Of a stretch of DNA of 39,868 bases, positions 23,949-31,719 are shown one piece after another. The notes beneath the pieces were generated by a model. The model saw only the letters and a program-made list of their open reading frames with translations. It was not told where the DNA came from and made no database searches. The translations under genes and the position numbers were made by a program. Within the stretch, counting starts at the first letter, position 1. Each line of letters opens with the position of its first letter. Source of the DNA: Kiritimatiellales bacterium (GTDB lineage: Bacteria; Patescibacteriota; Gracilibacteria; Peribacterales; Peribacteraceae); the NCBI GenBank assembly GCA_021734665.1, contig JAIPIN010000005.1, positions 1-39,868 on the forward strand. Direction: 5' to 3'.

Positions 23949-24617
23949 ATGGATACTATTGCTCTTACAGTAACGGCAAGGACGACCGAACAGGTTGCTA
24001 AACACATTCGTAAGGAGGGGAATGTGCCGTGTGTTCTGTATGGTAATGATATAGAGAACACTTCTTTGCAGTGCACTCACAAGGATGTTTTAAAAGCTTA
24101 TTCAGAAGCAGGTAAAAGCACATTGGTTGAACTAGATACAGGGTCCAAGAAGGTTCCTGTTTTGTTCCATCAAATTGAATTTCATCCAGTATCCGACAAG
24201 ATACTTCATGTAGACTTCTTTGCAGTAGATATGAAGAGGGAGATTGAAGCGCAGGTTCCTATTATCCACAAGGGAGAGTCGCCAGCTGTTAAAGATCTTG
24301 GAGGTATTCTGATTACTCCTCATGATCACGTAACTGTTAAGTGTTTGCCAACTGCATTACCACACGAGATTGTAGTAAATATCGAAAAACTTGAAGAGTT
24401 TGGTGCAGCGTTAACCGTTGCTGATTTGGAAGTTGCCGACGGTGTTGTTATTGTGGAAGATCCAGAGACTGTAATTGCAACAGTTCAAGAACCACGCAAG
24501 GAAGAAGTAGTAGAGGCTCCTGTAGAGAGTGAAGCTGGGGCAGAGGGCAATGCCGAAGTAGAAGATAAAGCAGAAGGTGAAGGTGGAGAAGGAGAGAAGA
24601 AAGAAGAAGAAAAATAG
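23949..24617 (+). CDS. rplY: Ribosomal protein L25 (CTC form)
   Basis: A 222-residue L25/Ctc-type 5S rRNA-binding ribosomal protein. The N-terminal L25 domain (ARTTEQVAKHIRKEGNVPCVLYG; FHPVSDKILHVDFFAVD) is followed by the beta-rich TL5/CTC domain (VPIIHKGESPAVKDLGGILI ... LPTALPHEIVVNIEKLEEFG). A glutamate-rich acidic tail (about the last 45 residues) is unstructured and common in this form. Start chosen at the ATG at 23949; the open frame begins at a TTG (23928) with no support. The preceding sequence contains TTGACC (23896-23901), a possible -35. Confidence 0.94.
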   Translation: MDTIALTVTARTTEQVAKHIRKEGNVPCVLYGNDIENTSLQCTHKDVLKAYSEAGKSTLVELDTGSKKVPVLFHQIEFHPVSDKILHVDFFAVDMKREIEAQVPIIHKGESPAVKDLGGILITPHDHVTVKCLPTALPHEIVVNIEKLEEFGAALTVADLEVADGVVIVEDPETVIATVQEPRKEEVVEAPVESEAGAEGNAEVEDKAEGEGGEGEKKEEEK

Positions 24618-24637
24618 TTTGTTCCAACAAAATCTAA

Positions 24638-25684
24638 ATGGCTTTCTTTGAACGTATTTTACTGCTCATCGTCCTAGTACTCACATTAGGAGCAGGCCTT
24701 TTTCTCGCGAGTAATATTCCACAACATTCATTGTTCACAGTATTAGAGCCTTTGCCAGGCCCTGCCGATTTGTTGCCCCAAAAAGATACCCCTTTAGTTT
24801 CTCCATTTTCCGAAATTATCGCCAAGCTAAGCATGGTTCCTGGCATGAAAAAGGAAGTGCCAATGATTGCTGTTGTAATAGAAAATCACGAGGGAGCTCG
24901 TCCGCACCAGCAAGGACTAGAAGAAGCGCTAATGATTCAGGAGCATATTGTAGAAGGTTTGATCTCGCGCTTTGTTGTGATATTCAATGCCAAAAAGCTA
25001 CCTAAGATTGTGGGTCCAGTACGCTCACTACGTAATTACTTCATAGATGCTTTGCTTCCACATACAAATGTAATTTTACATGCAGGAGGTAGTCCAGATG
25101 CATTAGCAAGAGCTAATGGTAATGAAGGCATTATTGCAATCAATGGTCTTTATTATGATAATTCAAAAAGCGATGACAAATTCATACGAATAGATGATAT
25201 TCCAGCTCCTCATAATCTATTTACTGGCAGAGATTATATAAAAGAGCTTTTGCCTAAGTGGATAGAGCCAAATCAGTGGCCTCCATATGACATAGGCAGG
25301 GCTCAGTCGGAAACAGGAGCAATTGCAATTAAGATAAATTTCTTCAATCCGGTACATAATGTTCAGTACAAATATCTCTCTGGATCAAGAAGGTATGAGC
25401 GCACTAATGGTGGCATGATAAGCGAAGCACATCCGCGTAATGTATTAGTATTAGAGGTTCCAATTATCGGAGAACGGGAATACGGTCGTTTGGATATAGA
25501 TATGCAAGGAAGAGGCAAGATGCTGTTGTTCCAAGCTGGTAAGGTGATAGAAGGCACATGGAGTAAAAGTGCACCAAAGGAAATGTATGAGTTTAAAACT
25601 TTAGATGGTGATAGCGTTAAATTTGCTTCTGGCCAGACGTGGATGACGGTAGTGCCGTCTATTTCGAGGGTTGATTGGGAGTAA
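24638..25684 (+). CDS. DUF3048 (YerB-like) secreted/membrane-anchored protein
   Basis: A 348-residue protein with an N-terminal membrane helix or uncleaved signal (ERILLLIVLVLTLGAGLFLA) and the two DUF3048 halves: MIAVVIENHEGARPHQQGLEEALMIQE, SRFVVIFNAKKLPKIVGPVRSLRNYFID, and the C-terminal part ending GQTWMTVVPSISRVDWE. The related Bacillus YerB is a lipoprotein of unknown role; this one lacks a lipobox and is likely anchored by its helix. It follows rplY by 20 nt and may be co-transcribed. Confidence 0.9.
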   Translation: MAFFERILLLIVLVLTLGAGLFLASNIPQHSLFTVLEPLPGPADLLPQKDTPLVSPFSEIIAKLSMVPGMKKEVPMIAVVIENHEGARPHQQGLEEALMIQEHIVEGLISRFVVIFNAKKLPKIVGPVRSLRNYFIDALLPHTNVILHAGGSPDALARANGNEGIIAINGLYYDNSKSDDKFIRIDDIPAPHNLFTGRDYIKELLPKWIEPNQWPPYDIGRAQSETGAIAIKINFFNPVHNVQYKYLSGSRRYERTNGGMISEAHPRNVLVLEVPIIGEREYGRLDIDMQGRGKMLLFQAGKVIEGTWSKSAPKEMYEFKTLDGDSVKFASGQTWMTVVPSISRVDWE

Positions 25685-25689
25685 CGAGG

Positions 25690-25803
25690 ATGTTTATTAG
25701 GTTGGTTAAGTTTAGTAGGTTCATTAAGTTGATTAGGTTGTTCTTTTTTAAATAGAGAACCTAATAAACGTAATCAGCTTAATATACCTACTAAACCTTT
25801 TTG
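25690..25803. repeat. Word-repeat hairpin, convergent gap (words TTTAGTAGGTT / TTAGGTTG)
   Basis: The left arm 25690-25745 is made of GGTTAAG, TTTAGTAGGTT, CATTAAG and TTGATTAGGTT. The right arm 25754-25803 is its reverse complement (CCTAATAAAC, CAGCTTAATATACCTACTAA, ACC). It lies between convergent genes and would form a long stem in either transcript, so it may work as a two-way terminator. Confidence 0.9.
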
Positions 25804-25810
25804 CTGTAGA

Positions 25811-28186
25811 TTATTCCCTCAAAAAATCTGGAATAAGAAGAGGCTTCTGCAAGTCTGGAAGTTTTTCTACAAGTTCCAAATCTTCCAGTGCAATTTTACC
25901 CACATACAATCGTTTAAGGTCTCCGCCATTCTCTAGGAATCGTTCAATTGCGCGCAGACCACGGAAGTACACTAGGCTCTTAGTGAATCCTCCATTCTCG
26001 GATGTATCACTTAAACCTCGCTTAATGGCGATAGCTTGAGTAATTGATTTCCCTTCTGAATAGCCAATCTCTTCTTCTAAATAAGCTCTCGTTTCCGCAA
26101 AAGAATGATTAAGACCAAATTCCAGTCCCAATACATTGCGAGGCGGGTTGTATCTACGATCATGATATGGGCTTAATACTTGATTCTGGTTGTAGATTGC
26201 TAACCCCTCCTGAGTATCTAAGTAGTTGGCACATCCTCGTCTTAATAGCGCAAAAGGTTGGTGGTCGCCATTCTCTGCTGTGAGTACATGCGTTTCTATT
26301 TCGTGTGCTATTAGAGATTGGACATGAGAAGGTTCAAAGAGAGCACCTTCGCGCAGATAAATATGCCGTCCGCCTACCGTGCAATCTGCCACCAGACGTT
26401 TACGCACTGCCACTTCCCATCCGTCCAAGACATAGTGTTCCAAGATCTCTTCGAACATCTTTTTTACGCGATCAGTAGAGAGTAGCGATTTTTGTGGTGG
26501 TGGCAATTCACATGCTTCCCTATGGTGCAGAGTTGCTTCGGCTGCACGTAAGATAGAAGAAGACGGTTGCCCGTATAGATTCTTGGAAGCTTGAGTAAAG
26601 GTTTCGGCATTTCCACGGGATTTAAGTAATTCAATTCGAGCCAAAAGTTCAATTCTTTTCTTTTCCAGTAATTGTCCGAGTGTGGAATCGTCTTGGATAG
26701 GCTGGTCCAGTTTTTTCTTGGCATCTTCTAGATTTATATTAGTTTCAGGATAATAGAAATTTGGGTTGTACTGGCGGTTTTCTTTGATTCTTTCGCGCTC
26801 CTCTTCTAGGTTAATAGGCTTTAGGAATTTTATTAGTAGCAACTCACGATCCATTGTTGAAAGCATGTTATCTACTGCACGTAGATCTACTTTTACAGAT
26901 GATTGCTTAATTGATTCAGATGCTTTTTTTGATGGATCGATCAAAAAGTCAGATAGATCTCTTTTGCCAATCACAGCTTGAACATCTTTGGTGCGAATTT
27001 CTTCTTTTGATACAAGTGTTTGAATTTTTTTCCCACCAAGTGTGAATTTTACGCGATATGTTTGGTTTGTTTTATCTTTTGCTTCCAATGCATCTTTTTC
27101 TATTAGCTTATCTATTAGTTCAGGAGAAAATATTGTGCTTTCTTTACTAGCTGCAATACGACATGGGACTTCTATAGTTGATCCTGCGCCTGTTATATAA
27201 ATAGTTTCATTCGTTCCCAATACAGGCTTGTCACCTTTTGATGTCGATTCTGTTTTCTTAACCTTTTCTCCAAATAGATCCTGACTCATGCGAACACCTT
27301 TCTCTGGTGAACTAACTTTAAGACCTTGTACACGTTCCAGTCTTGCGCGCAGTGGTGCAAGGTTCGCTAGCTGTACCATAAGCCCAGCGCGCGCATTTAC
27401 TTCCAAAAGAGCGGGCCCCATTTGTTCATCAATTGTCAGATCTACAGCTAAATATCCAATATTAGTAATTTGCTGAATGCGTGAACAAATCAAAAGAATT
27501 TCGTCCCAAAAAGGTATCTTTATTCCAGATGGAGATCCTCCATGTGGAAGGGTTTTTATAAGAGAATGGAATTGGGCTGCATGAGTGGTAACACCTTTTG
27601 CAATATCGATTCCTATTCCTATACCGCCAAGATGCACGTTCCCTTTGCCTTCACTCTCTTTGGTTGGAACTCTTAGCATTGCCATTACGGGAACCAGATT
27701 AAAAACAATCACACGGATATCTGGTAATCCAGCAGGTCTGAAACGAGCGAAGCAATCATGCTGAATAAGAATCTGCTCAAAGAATGCAGTATCTAGACGA
27801 CCTCCAAGGGAAAATTTCCCATCCAGAACATCTTCTATGTGTTCTTCTAGTTCACGATTTGTAATTGGATATTTACCTTGTTTTAAGAAGTTGCCATTTT
27901 TATCTCGCCCTTTTAGAACAATAATTCCTTCTCCTCCAAATCCGAAGTTCGGTTTTAGAACACATTCGTCAGGAAGTTTTTTGAAATCAAATTGTCGTAA
28001 TTGTTCGCGTGTTTCTATGCGAGCAAAAATCTTAGCTGCGGGGATTCCTCTGGTTGCAAGATATGCTTTTGTCTTCAACTTATTGTCTGCTAATGCTGTA
28101 GCTTTCTTGGGGTTAAATGGCTTCACATATAGAAGATTGCGAGCGTTGATTCCTAGGATGCCGGAGTTAAGGAATTGCTTGAGCAT
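25811..28186 (-). CDS. ATP-grasp / retropepsin-like / QEGLA (DUF1704) fusion protein
   Basis: A 791-residue fusion; the frame extends to a TTG at 28222, but those residues (PKPKPQP) come from a repeat hairpin, so the ATG at 28186 is preferred. (1) About 1-305: ATP-grasp ligase of the alpha-L-glutamate-ligase-related type (LKPNFGFGGEGIIVL; LGGIGIGIDIAKG; VDLTIDEQMGPALLEVNARAG). (2) About 325-420: RimB-like aspartyl-peptidase fold (IYITGAGSTIEVPCRIAAS ... VKFTLGGKKI), but the usual DTG is replaced by AAS, so it is probably inactive. (3) About 440-791: DUF1704 with LIAHEIETHVL (HExxxH, 628-633) and LDTQEGLAIYNQ. It likely forms and cuts amide bonds on a peptide or lipid near the membrane; substrate unknown. 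It follows the 7TM gene by 57 nt. Confidence 0.88.
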   Translation of the reverse strand: MLKQFLNSGILGINARNLLYVKPFNPKKATALADNKLKTKAYLATRGIPAAKIFARIETREQLRQFDFKKLPDECVLKPNFGFGGEGIIVLKGRDKNGNFLKQGKYPITNRELEEHIEDVLDGKFSLGGRLDTAFFEQILIQHDCFARFRPAGLPDIRVIVFNLVPVMAMLRVPTKESEGKGNVHLGGIGIGIDIAKGVTTHAAQFHSLIKTLPHGGSPSGIKIPFWDEILLICSRIQQITNIGYLAVDLTIDEQMGPALLEVNARAGLMVQLANLAPLRARLERVQGLKVSSPEKGVRMSQDLFGEKVKKTESTSKGDKPVLGTNETIYITGAGSTIEVPCRIAASKESTIFSPELIDKLIEKDALEAKDKTNQTYRVKFTLGGKKIQTLVSKEEIRTKDVQAVIGKRDLSDFLIDPSKKASESIKQSSVKVDLRAVDNMLSTMDRELLLIKFLKPINLEEERERIKENRQYNPNFYYPETNINLEDAKKKLDQPIQDDSTLGQLLEKKRIELLARIELLKSRGNAETFTQASKNLYGQPSSSILRAAEATLHHREACELPPPQKSLLSTDRVKKMFEEILEHYVLDGWEVAVRKRLVADCTVGGRHIYLREGALFEPSHVQSLIAHEIETHVLTAENGDHQPFALLRRGCANYLDTQEGLAIYNQNQVLSPYHDRRYNPPRNVLGLEFGLNHSFAETRAYLEEEIGYSEGKSITQAIAIKRGLSDTSENGGFTKSLVYFRGLRAIERFLENGGDLKRLYVGKIALEDLELVEKLPDLQKPLLIPDFLRE

Positions 28187-28189
28187 ATA

Positions 28190-28242
28190 AAAGGGTTGGG
28201 GCTTGGGTTTGGGCTGGGCCAAATCCTAGCCCTAGCCCTAGC
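28190..28242. repeat. Word-repeat hairpin between 7TM and ATP-grasp genes (GGGCTTGGG / CCCTAG)
   Basis: The left arm GGGTTGGGGCTTGGGTTTGG, GCTGGG pairs imperfectly (with G-U) with TAGCCCTAGCCCTAGCCCTA. It fills the gap between the two co-directional genes. The GGGCTTGGG words also occur at 36433-36462. Confidence 0.8.
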
Positions 28243-28243
28243 C

Positions 28244-29734
28244 CTATTCTTCCTGTAAATGACTAAACACCTCGCGGAACCTGAAGTATTCAACCAGTCT
28301 TAGTCCTGTCCATCTACCTAGCCCGATATCTACCAAAATAGTAAGAAGTATGATTTCTGGATATGCCAAGAGAACTGATTGCAATGCAGCCCAAGAGACT
28401 ATGAATACACAGATTAGTGCAGCAAGAATTGTTTCTCCAATTCCTATAACAGCACTAACAAGTCCTTCTTCAGTTTTTACTGCGAGGAAACTTTCCGACA
28501 ATGTAGACATGATCAGAAGAATAAAGATCGTGTCACGACCAAATGTAATATTAAATGACGCACCGATGCCAAGCAAAAGTAGCAGAGTTATACTTACTAC
28601 GGTTAACATGATTGCAACTTTTGGAACGTACAAAAGTCTCCATTTGCGCAGTAGTGCACGTGTCACATAACTTGTTATTAAAATGAATAGCAAGAAGGCT
28701 AGGCCCAATGTCCAACCAAGTGCCAAAAAGCTCAAGGCAACTACAGAAGGCGTGTAGAGTCCGAATGTAGTAATACCGATAACTTGTTTAAAGAAAGCCA
28801 AAATCATGGCAATGATTGGCAGAGTTAGTAGCAAGATAACAATCTGACTAGATACACCGTGTGTCAGCATGAAGTTCACAAGAGAGGAGAGTAAATTCCA
28901 TGGACGTATAACACCTGAAGATTCATCGACTACAAGAAAATCAATATCACGTTGTTCTATATCTGTTAGAAATGTGTCTGTATCAACTGCAGAAATCAGT
29001 GGATTAATAGCTTCCTTTCTGGTGATTACAATTCGATCTGGTTTGAGTACTGAGAAAGGTCCACGTGCAGTTCTCGCAAGAGTGTTAAGGCTGCTATCGG
29101 TAATAATCACAATGTTTTGATTTTCTATTCCTGCGAGTCGTGTTGGGTCGGCTTCTACTGCTCGTGTGAGAGCTTGTAATCCAGTGATACCATCAGTCCA
29201 AAGTACAATGGATTGAGCACCTGGCAGAGCAGTACTTTGTTCCGAAATTATATTGAATAGTGCTTCCTCTGAGCTTACGGGAAGGGTTGGACCTACAGGT
29301 TGTACAATGCGTAGATAAACTCCCTCATTTGCTGCCGTTTGTTGGTGAATTTGTAGCTTCTCTCGTTCTATATAACTATCAGCAATTATTGCTATTTTGC
29401 GTTCATATACAGTAATCATGCGCTGTGTTTCTGATTCTTGTACTTCGCCATCAATATCAGTTCGTACCACAAGTCGGACCACAATTGCATCTACAGATTC
29501 GGGTGTATATACAACTTCTACTGTTCGACTTATGGGTTGAGCAATTCCTTCAATGTACCATCTGTATTCTGTGTTCCCCCCCAACCCTTTACTAGAAGAT
29601 CCGTCCAACACAAGTGTACGGCCAACCATTATTTCTTCTGGTCCGGAGATAACAGGTGTTAGTGGTTCTGTGCCCTGAGCTAGGGCAACAGTTGCGCTTG
29701 TGAACAGCGCGCTAATGAATAATAAGATTCGCAT
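28244..29734 (-). CDS. PKD-like domain plus 7TM protein (transglutaminase-associated 7TM family)
   Basis: A 496-residue membrane protein. Signal peptide at 1-19 (ending VALAQG). About 25-110 is an Ig/PKD-like beta domain (VGRTLVLDGSSSKGLGGNTEYRW). About 112-275 is an alpha/beta domain (IAIIADSYIEREKLQIHQQT ... VLWTDGITGLQALTRAV) in the position usually taken by an inactive transglutaminase; I cannot see a transglutaminase triad. About 285-475 contains seven or so helices with FKQVIGITTFGLYTPSVVAL, TSYVTRALLRKWRLLYVPK and ILVDIGLGRWTGLRL, characteristic of the 7TM domain found beside ATP-grasp amidoligases. In Proteobacteria this 7TM protein, an ATP-grasp ligase and a RimB-like protease are neighbours; here the partner is the fused gene directly downstream. 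Confidence 0.85.
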   Translation of the reverse strand: MRILLFISALFTSATVALAQGTEPLTPVISGPEEIMVGRTLVLDGSSSKGLGGNTEYRWYIEGIAQPISRTVEVVYTPESVDAIVVRLVVRTDIDGEVQESETQRMITVYERKIAIIADSYIEREKLQIHQQTAANEGVYLRIVQPVGPTLPVSSEEALFNIISEQSTALPGAQSIVLWTDGITGLQALTRAVEADPTRLAGIENQNIVIITDSSLNTLARTARGPFSVLKPDRIVITRKEAINPLISAVDTDTFLTDIEQRDIDFLVVDESSGVIRPWNLLSSLVNFMLTHGVSSQIVILLLTLPIIAMILAFFKQVIGITTFGLYTPSVVALSFLALGWTLGLAFLLFILITSYVTRALLRKWRLLYVPKVAIMLTVVSITLLLLLGIGASFNITFGRDTIFILLIMSTLSESFLAVKTEEGLVSAVIGIGETILAALICVFIVSWAALQSVLLAYPEIILLTILVDIGLGRWTGLRLVEYFRFREVFSHLQEE

Positions 29735-29756
29735 ATTGGGGATATCTTACCCTATT

Positions 29757-29816
29757 TTGGCTATTAGCAGTTAGCAAATTGGCTAATTAGCTAATTGCTA
29801 ACGAGCTAATTGCTAT
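29757..29816. repeat. Word-repeat hairpin (TTAGC/GCTAAT words)
   Basis: GGCTATTAGCAGTTAGC and GGCTAATTAGC in the left half pair with GCTAATTGCTAACGAGCTAA and TTGCTATT in the right half. It lies upstream of the 7TM gene and contains the hpf stop codon (29813-29815). It shares its word with 22586-22657. Confidence 0.85.
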
Positions 29817-30148
29817 TTAGGCATTTTGCCGAGCGCTCTTTTCAAGCTCTTATCCTTGTATTTTTTAATCTGTGGCTCAAGTTTTTCTACACAACGATCT
29901 ACAGCAATCAAAGGATCAACTCGACGCGACTCTGCTCGTAGTATTTTTTTAGGAAGTTCAACAGTGACTGTCACTTTCATTTGATCATTACCTTTCTTGG
30001 TACTTCGATTATTGGCTTCTATGCGGATTACAGAACTATCGTCTTTAACTTTTTTGCAATACGTCGCCAATTTTCCGACTTTGGATGCCATTAATAAGCG
30101 TTGTGCATCCGAGAATTCAAAGCCTTTTTCGAAGTGTTGAATGTTCAT
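29813..30148 (-). CDS. hpf: Ribosome hibernation-promoting factor, short form
   Basis: A 111-residue HPF/RaiA family protein: MNIQHFEKGFEFSDAQRLLMASKVGKLATYC, a beta-alpha fold with a basic C-terminal helix (VDPLIAVDRCVEKLEPQIKKYKDKSLKRA). Such proteins bind the 30S A and P sites in stationary phase and hold ribosomes inactive. It lacks the long-form dimerisation domain. The stop codon lies inside a repeat hairpin. Confidence 0.88.
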   Translation of the reverse strand: MNIQHFEKGFEFSDAQRLLMASKVGKLATYCKKVKDDSSVIRIEANNRSTKKGNDQMKVTVTVELPKKILRAESRRVDPLIAVDRCVEKLEPQIKKYKDKSLKRALGKMPK

Positions 30149-30214
30149 ATCCTTGAGGGGTTAGAGGATAGAAAAGAGGAGGCTCATACTAGCATGAAAC
30201 GTGGCTACAGGACG

Positions 30215-30243
30215 TTGTTGCGATTGCTGTTTTCTGCTATAAT
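30215..30243 (+). promoter_or_regulatory. Promoter of the 30-36 kb gene cluster
   Basis: TTGTTG (30215-30220), a 17-nt spacer and a perfect TATAAT (30238-30243). Transcription would start near 30250, about 20 nt before the ATG at 30270. The region between (AGAGAAATTACACACACAAA) contains no strong ribosome site. Confidence 0.65.
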
Positions 30244-30269
30244 ATAAGAGAAATTACACACACAAATAT

Positions 30270-31241
30270 ATGACACATAAGTACAAGAATTTAGCCAAAA
30301 AACACCTATTTGGTGAGTCTAGATTTATTTATAAAAATGAAAAACTTGGTGATACGGCATCAGAGAGTTCCGAACAGGCGGAAGAGCCTGAACCATTTGA
30401 AGTTTCTGCAACAGAGCTTGTATCTCCAGCAGTGGTAATACCTCGTGTATCTGAATCGAGCCAAGATACTCTAGAAAAAACAGAGCAGCAGGTTCTGGTG
30501 CCACAAATTGCAGAGGATATTGCGCAGTCAGAGGAGCCTGAGACATCAGAAGACGACGAATCTTTAGAAGACTCTGAGAATCCAACAAATAATGAGAATA
30601 CAGAAAAGCCAATAATTACGCTTACAAAAATTGACGAGAAGCCAAAAGGCAAATTTGCATCTATCATTGCTTCTGCAACTGGAGGGCTTGGAGTTATGTT
30701 AGAAAAGTTTAAGCCGATTCTAGAAACATTTACAAAGTACTTTGATAAATTCCGTAATCAAATTGCAAGCTTCCTCGCTCCTTCTTACAAGAGTTACGAA
30801 GGAAATAAGTTTATGGGTGGGATTTTAGAGGCTTTGCGAGCATCACTGTTTATAGAGCCTGAGCGTATAGAGTTTTACGAGAAATTAGAAGAGCATTCAG
30901 TTCAGGTTAATGGCGAGAAGGTTCCAGATGCAACTGCATTTATATCAAAATACAGAAAGAAAAAGAAAGAGGGGAACATTATGACATTTGGACAGTTCTG
31001 TGATGAGACGGTGAATAATCTTGGCGGGCTTCTTAATCCTACTGAGGTGCAATTGTGGAATGCTGCTGATAGAGTAGTGGTAAAAGAAGCGCCTAAGCCT
31101 TCTACATCTGCAGTAGCTAATCAGCCTGCAGCACCAACCGCGGTTCCTGCAGCCCCTACGGCAGCAGCGCCTACGGTTCCAACTGAGGCTACAGATTCAG
31201 ATCAAACACAACCACCAGTCGAATTTACTACTAGTGCTTAA
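30270..31241 (+). CDS. Acidic, low-complexity protein of unknown function
   Basis: A 323-residue protein that I do not recognise. Residues 1-30 are basic; about 30-125 are Glu/Ser/Thr-rich and presumably disordered (SEDDESLEDSENPTNNENTE). About 125-275 form a folded, largely helical part with a mildly hydrophobic stretch (FASIIASATGGLGVMLEKF) and KYRKKKKEGNIMTFGQFCDE. The tail is Ala/Pro/Thr-rich (AAPTAVPAAPTAAAPTVP). It is the first gene after a good promoter and precedes two others in the same direction (gaps of 20 and 2 nt), so it belongs to a three-gene unit with the giant protein at 31720. Confidence 0.7.
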   Translation: MTHKYKNLAKKHLFGESRFIYKNEKLGDTASESSEQAEEPEPFEVSATELVSPAVVIPRVSESSQDTLEKTEQQVLVPQIAEDIAQSEEPETSEDDESLEDSENPTNNENTEKPIITLTKIDEKPKGKFASIIASATGGLGVMLEKFKPILETFTKYFDKFRNQIASFLAPSYKSYEGNKFMGGILEALRASLFIEPERIEFYEKLEEHSVQVNGEKVPDATAFISKYRKKKKEGNIMTFGQFCDETVNNLGGLLNPTEVQLWNAADRVVVKEAPKPSTSAVANQPAAPTAVPAAPTAAAPTVPTEATDSDQTQPPVEFTTSA

Positions 31242-31261
31242 ATTTTTTTCTTAAATAAACA

Positions 31262-31717
31262 ATGTTCAAATTATTTAAATCAAGGGGCGATGAGGATAAA
31301 GATGGAGATGCAAACCCGCGTGAGCATATAACTAAGTATTTAGAACTGGTAGGAAAATTAGACGAAGAAGTTGTACGTGTTCAGGATGCAAAAGGTAATG
31401 TGGATACAGATAAGGGTGTGCTTAAAGTTCGAGATCAGGTAAATGAACTATTGGGTAGTCTTGATAGTAAAAAGCAGCATGATATTGCCAAGTATTGGGA
31501 GACAGAAAAGATTGCACGCACAATTGCGCAGAGTCGTGAAGAAGTACGCGGGAAGATGGCAGGCCGTGCTCAGATACCTGTAAGAATGTTAAAAGTATCC
31601 AGAAATCCTATTCAGCAATGTGCCAATCAGACCGTTCGTTTAGCGTCTGGTGTTGTTACTGGTAGCGTAAAGGGATTAGTGCAGGGGATTATTGATCCAT
31701 TCCGCCAAGCTGCTTAA
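31262..31717 (+). CDS. Small unknown protein of the 30-36 kb cluster
   Basis: A 151-residue protein without recognised family. The N-terminal part is charged (FKSRGDEDKDGDANPREHIT), followed by helices with coiled-coil character (YLELVGKLDEEVVRVQDAK; VRDQVNELLGSL). The last 30 residues (TVRLASGVVTGSVKGLVQGI IDPFRQ) are weakly hydrophobic and amphipathic, and may touch the membrane. It lies 20 nt after the previous gene and 2 nt before the next, so it is probably translationally coupled to the giant protein. Confidence 0.65.
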   Translation: MFKLFKSRGDEDKDGDANPREHITKYLELVGKLDEEVVRVQDAKGNVDTDKGVLKVRDQVNELLGSLDSKKQHDIAKYWETEKIARTIAQSREEVRGKMAGRAQIPVRMLKVSRNPIQQCANQTVRLASGVVTGSVKGLVQGIIDPFRQAA

Positions 31718-31719
31718 TT

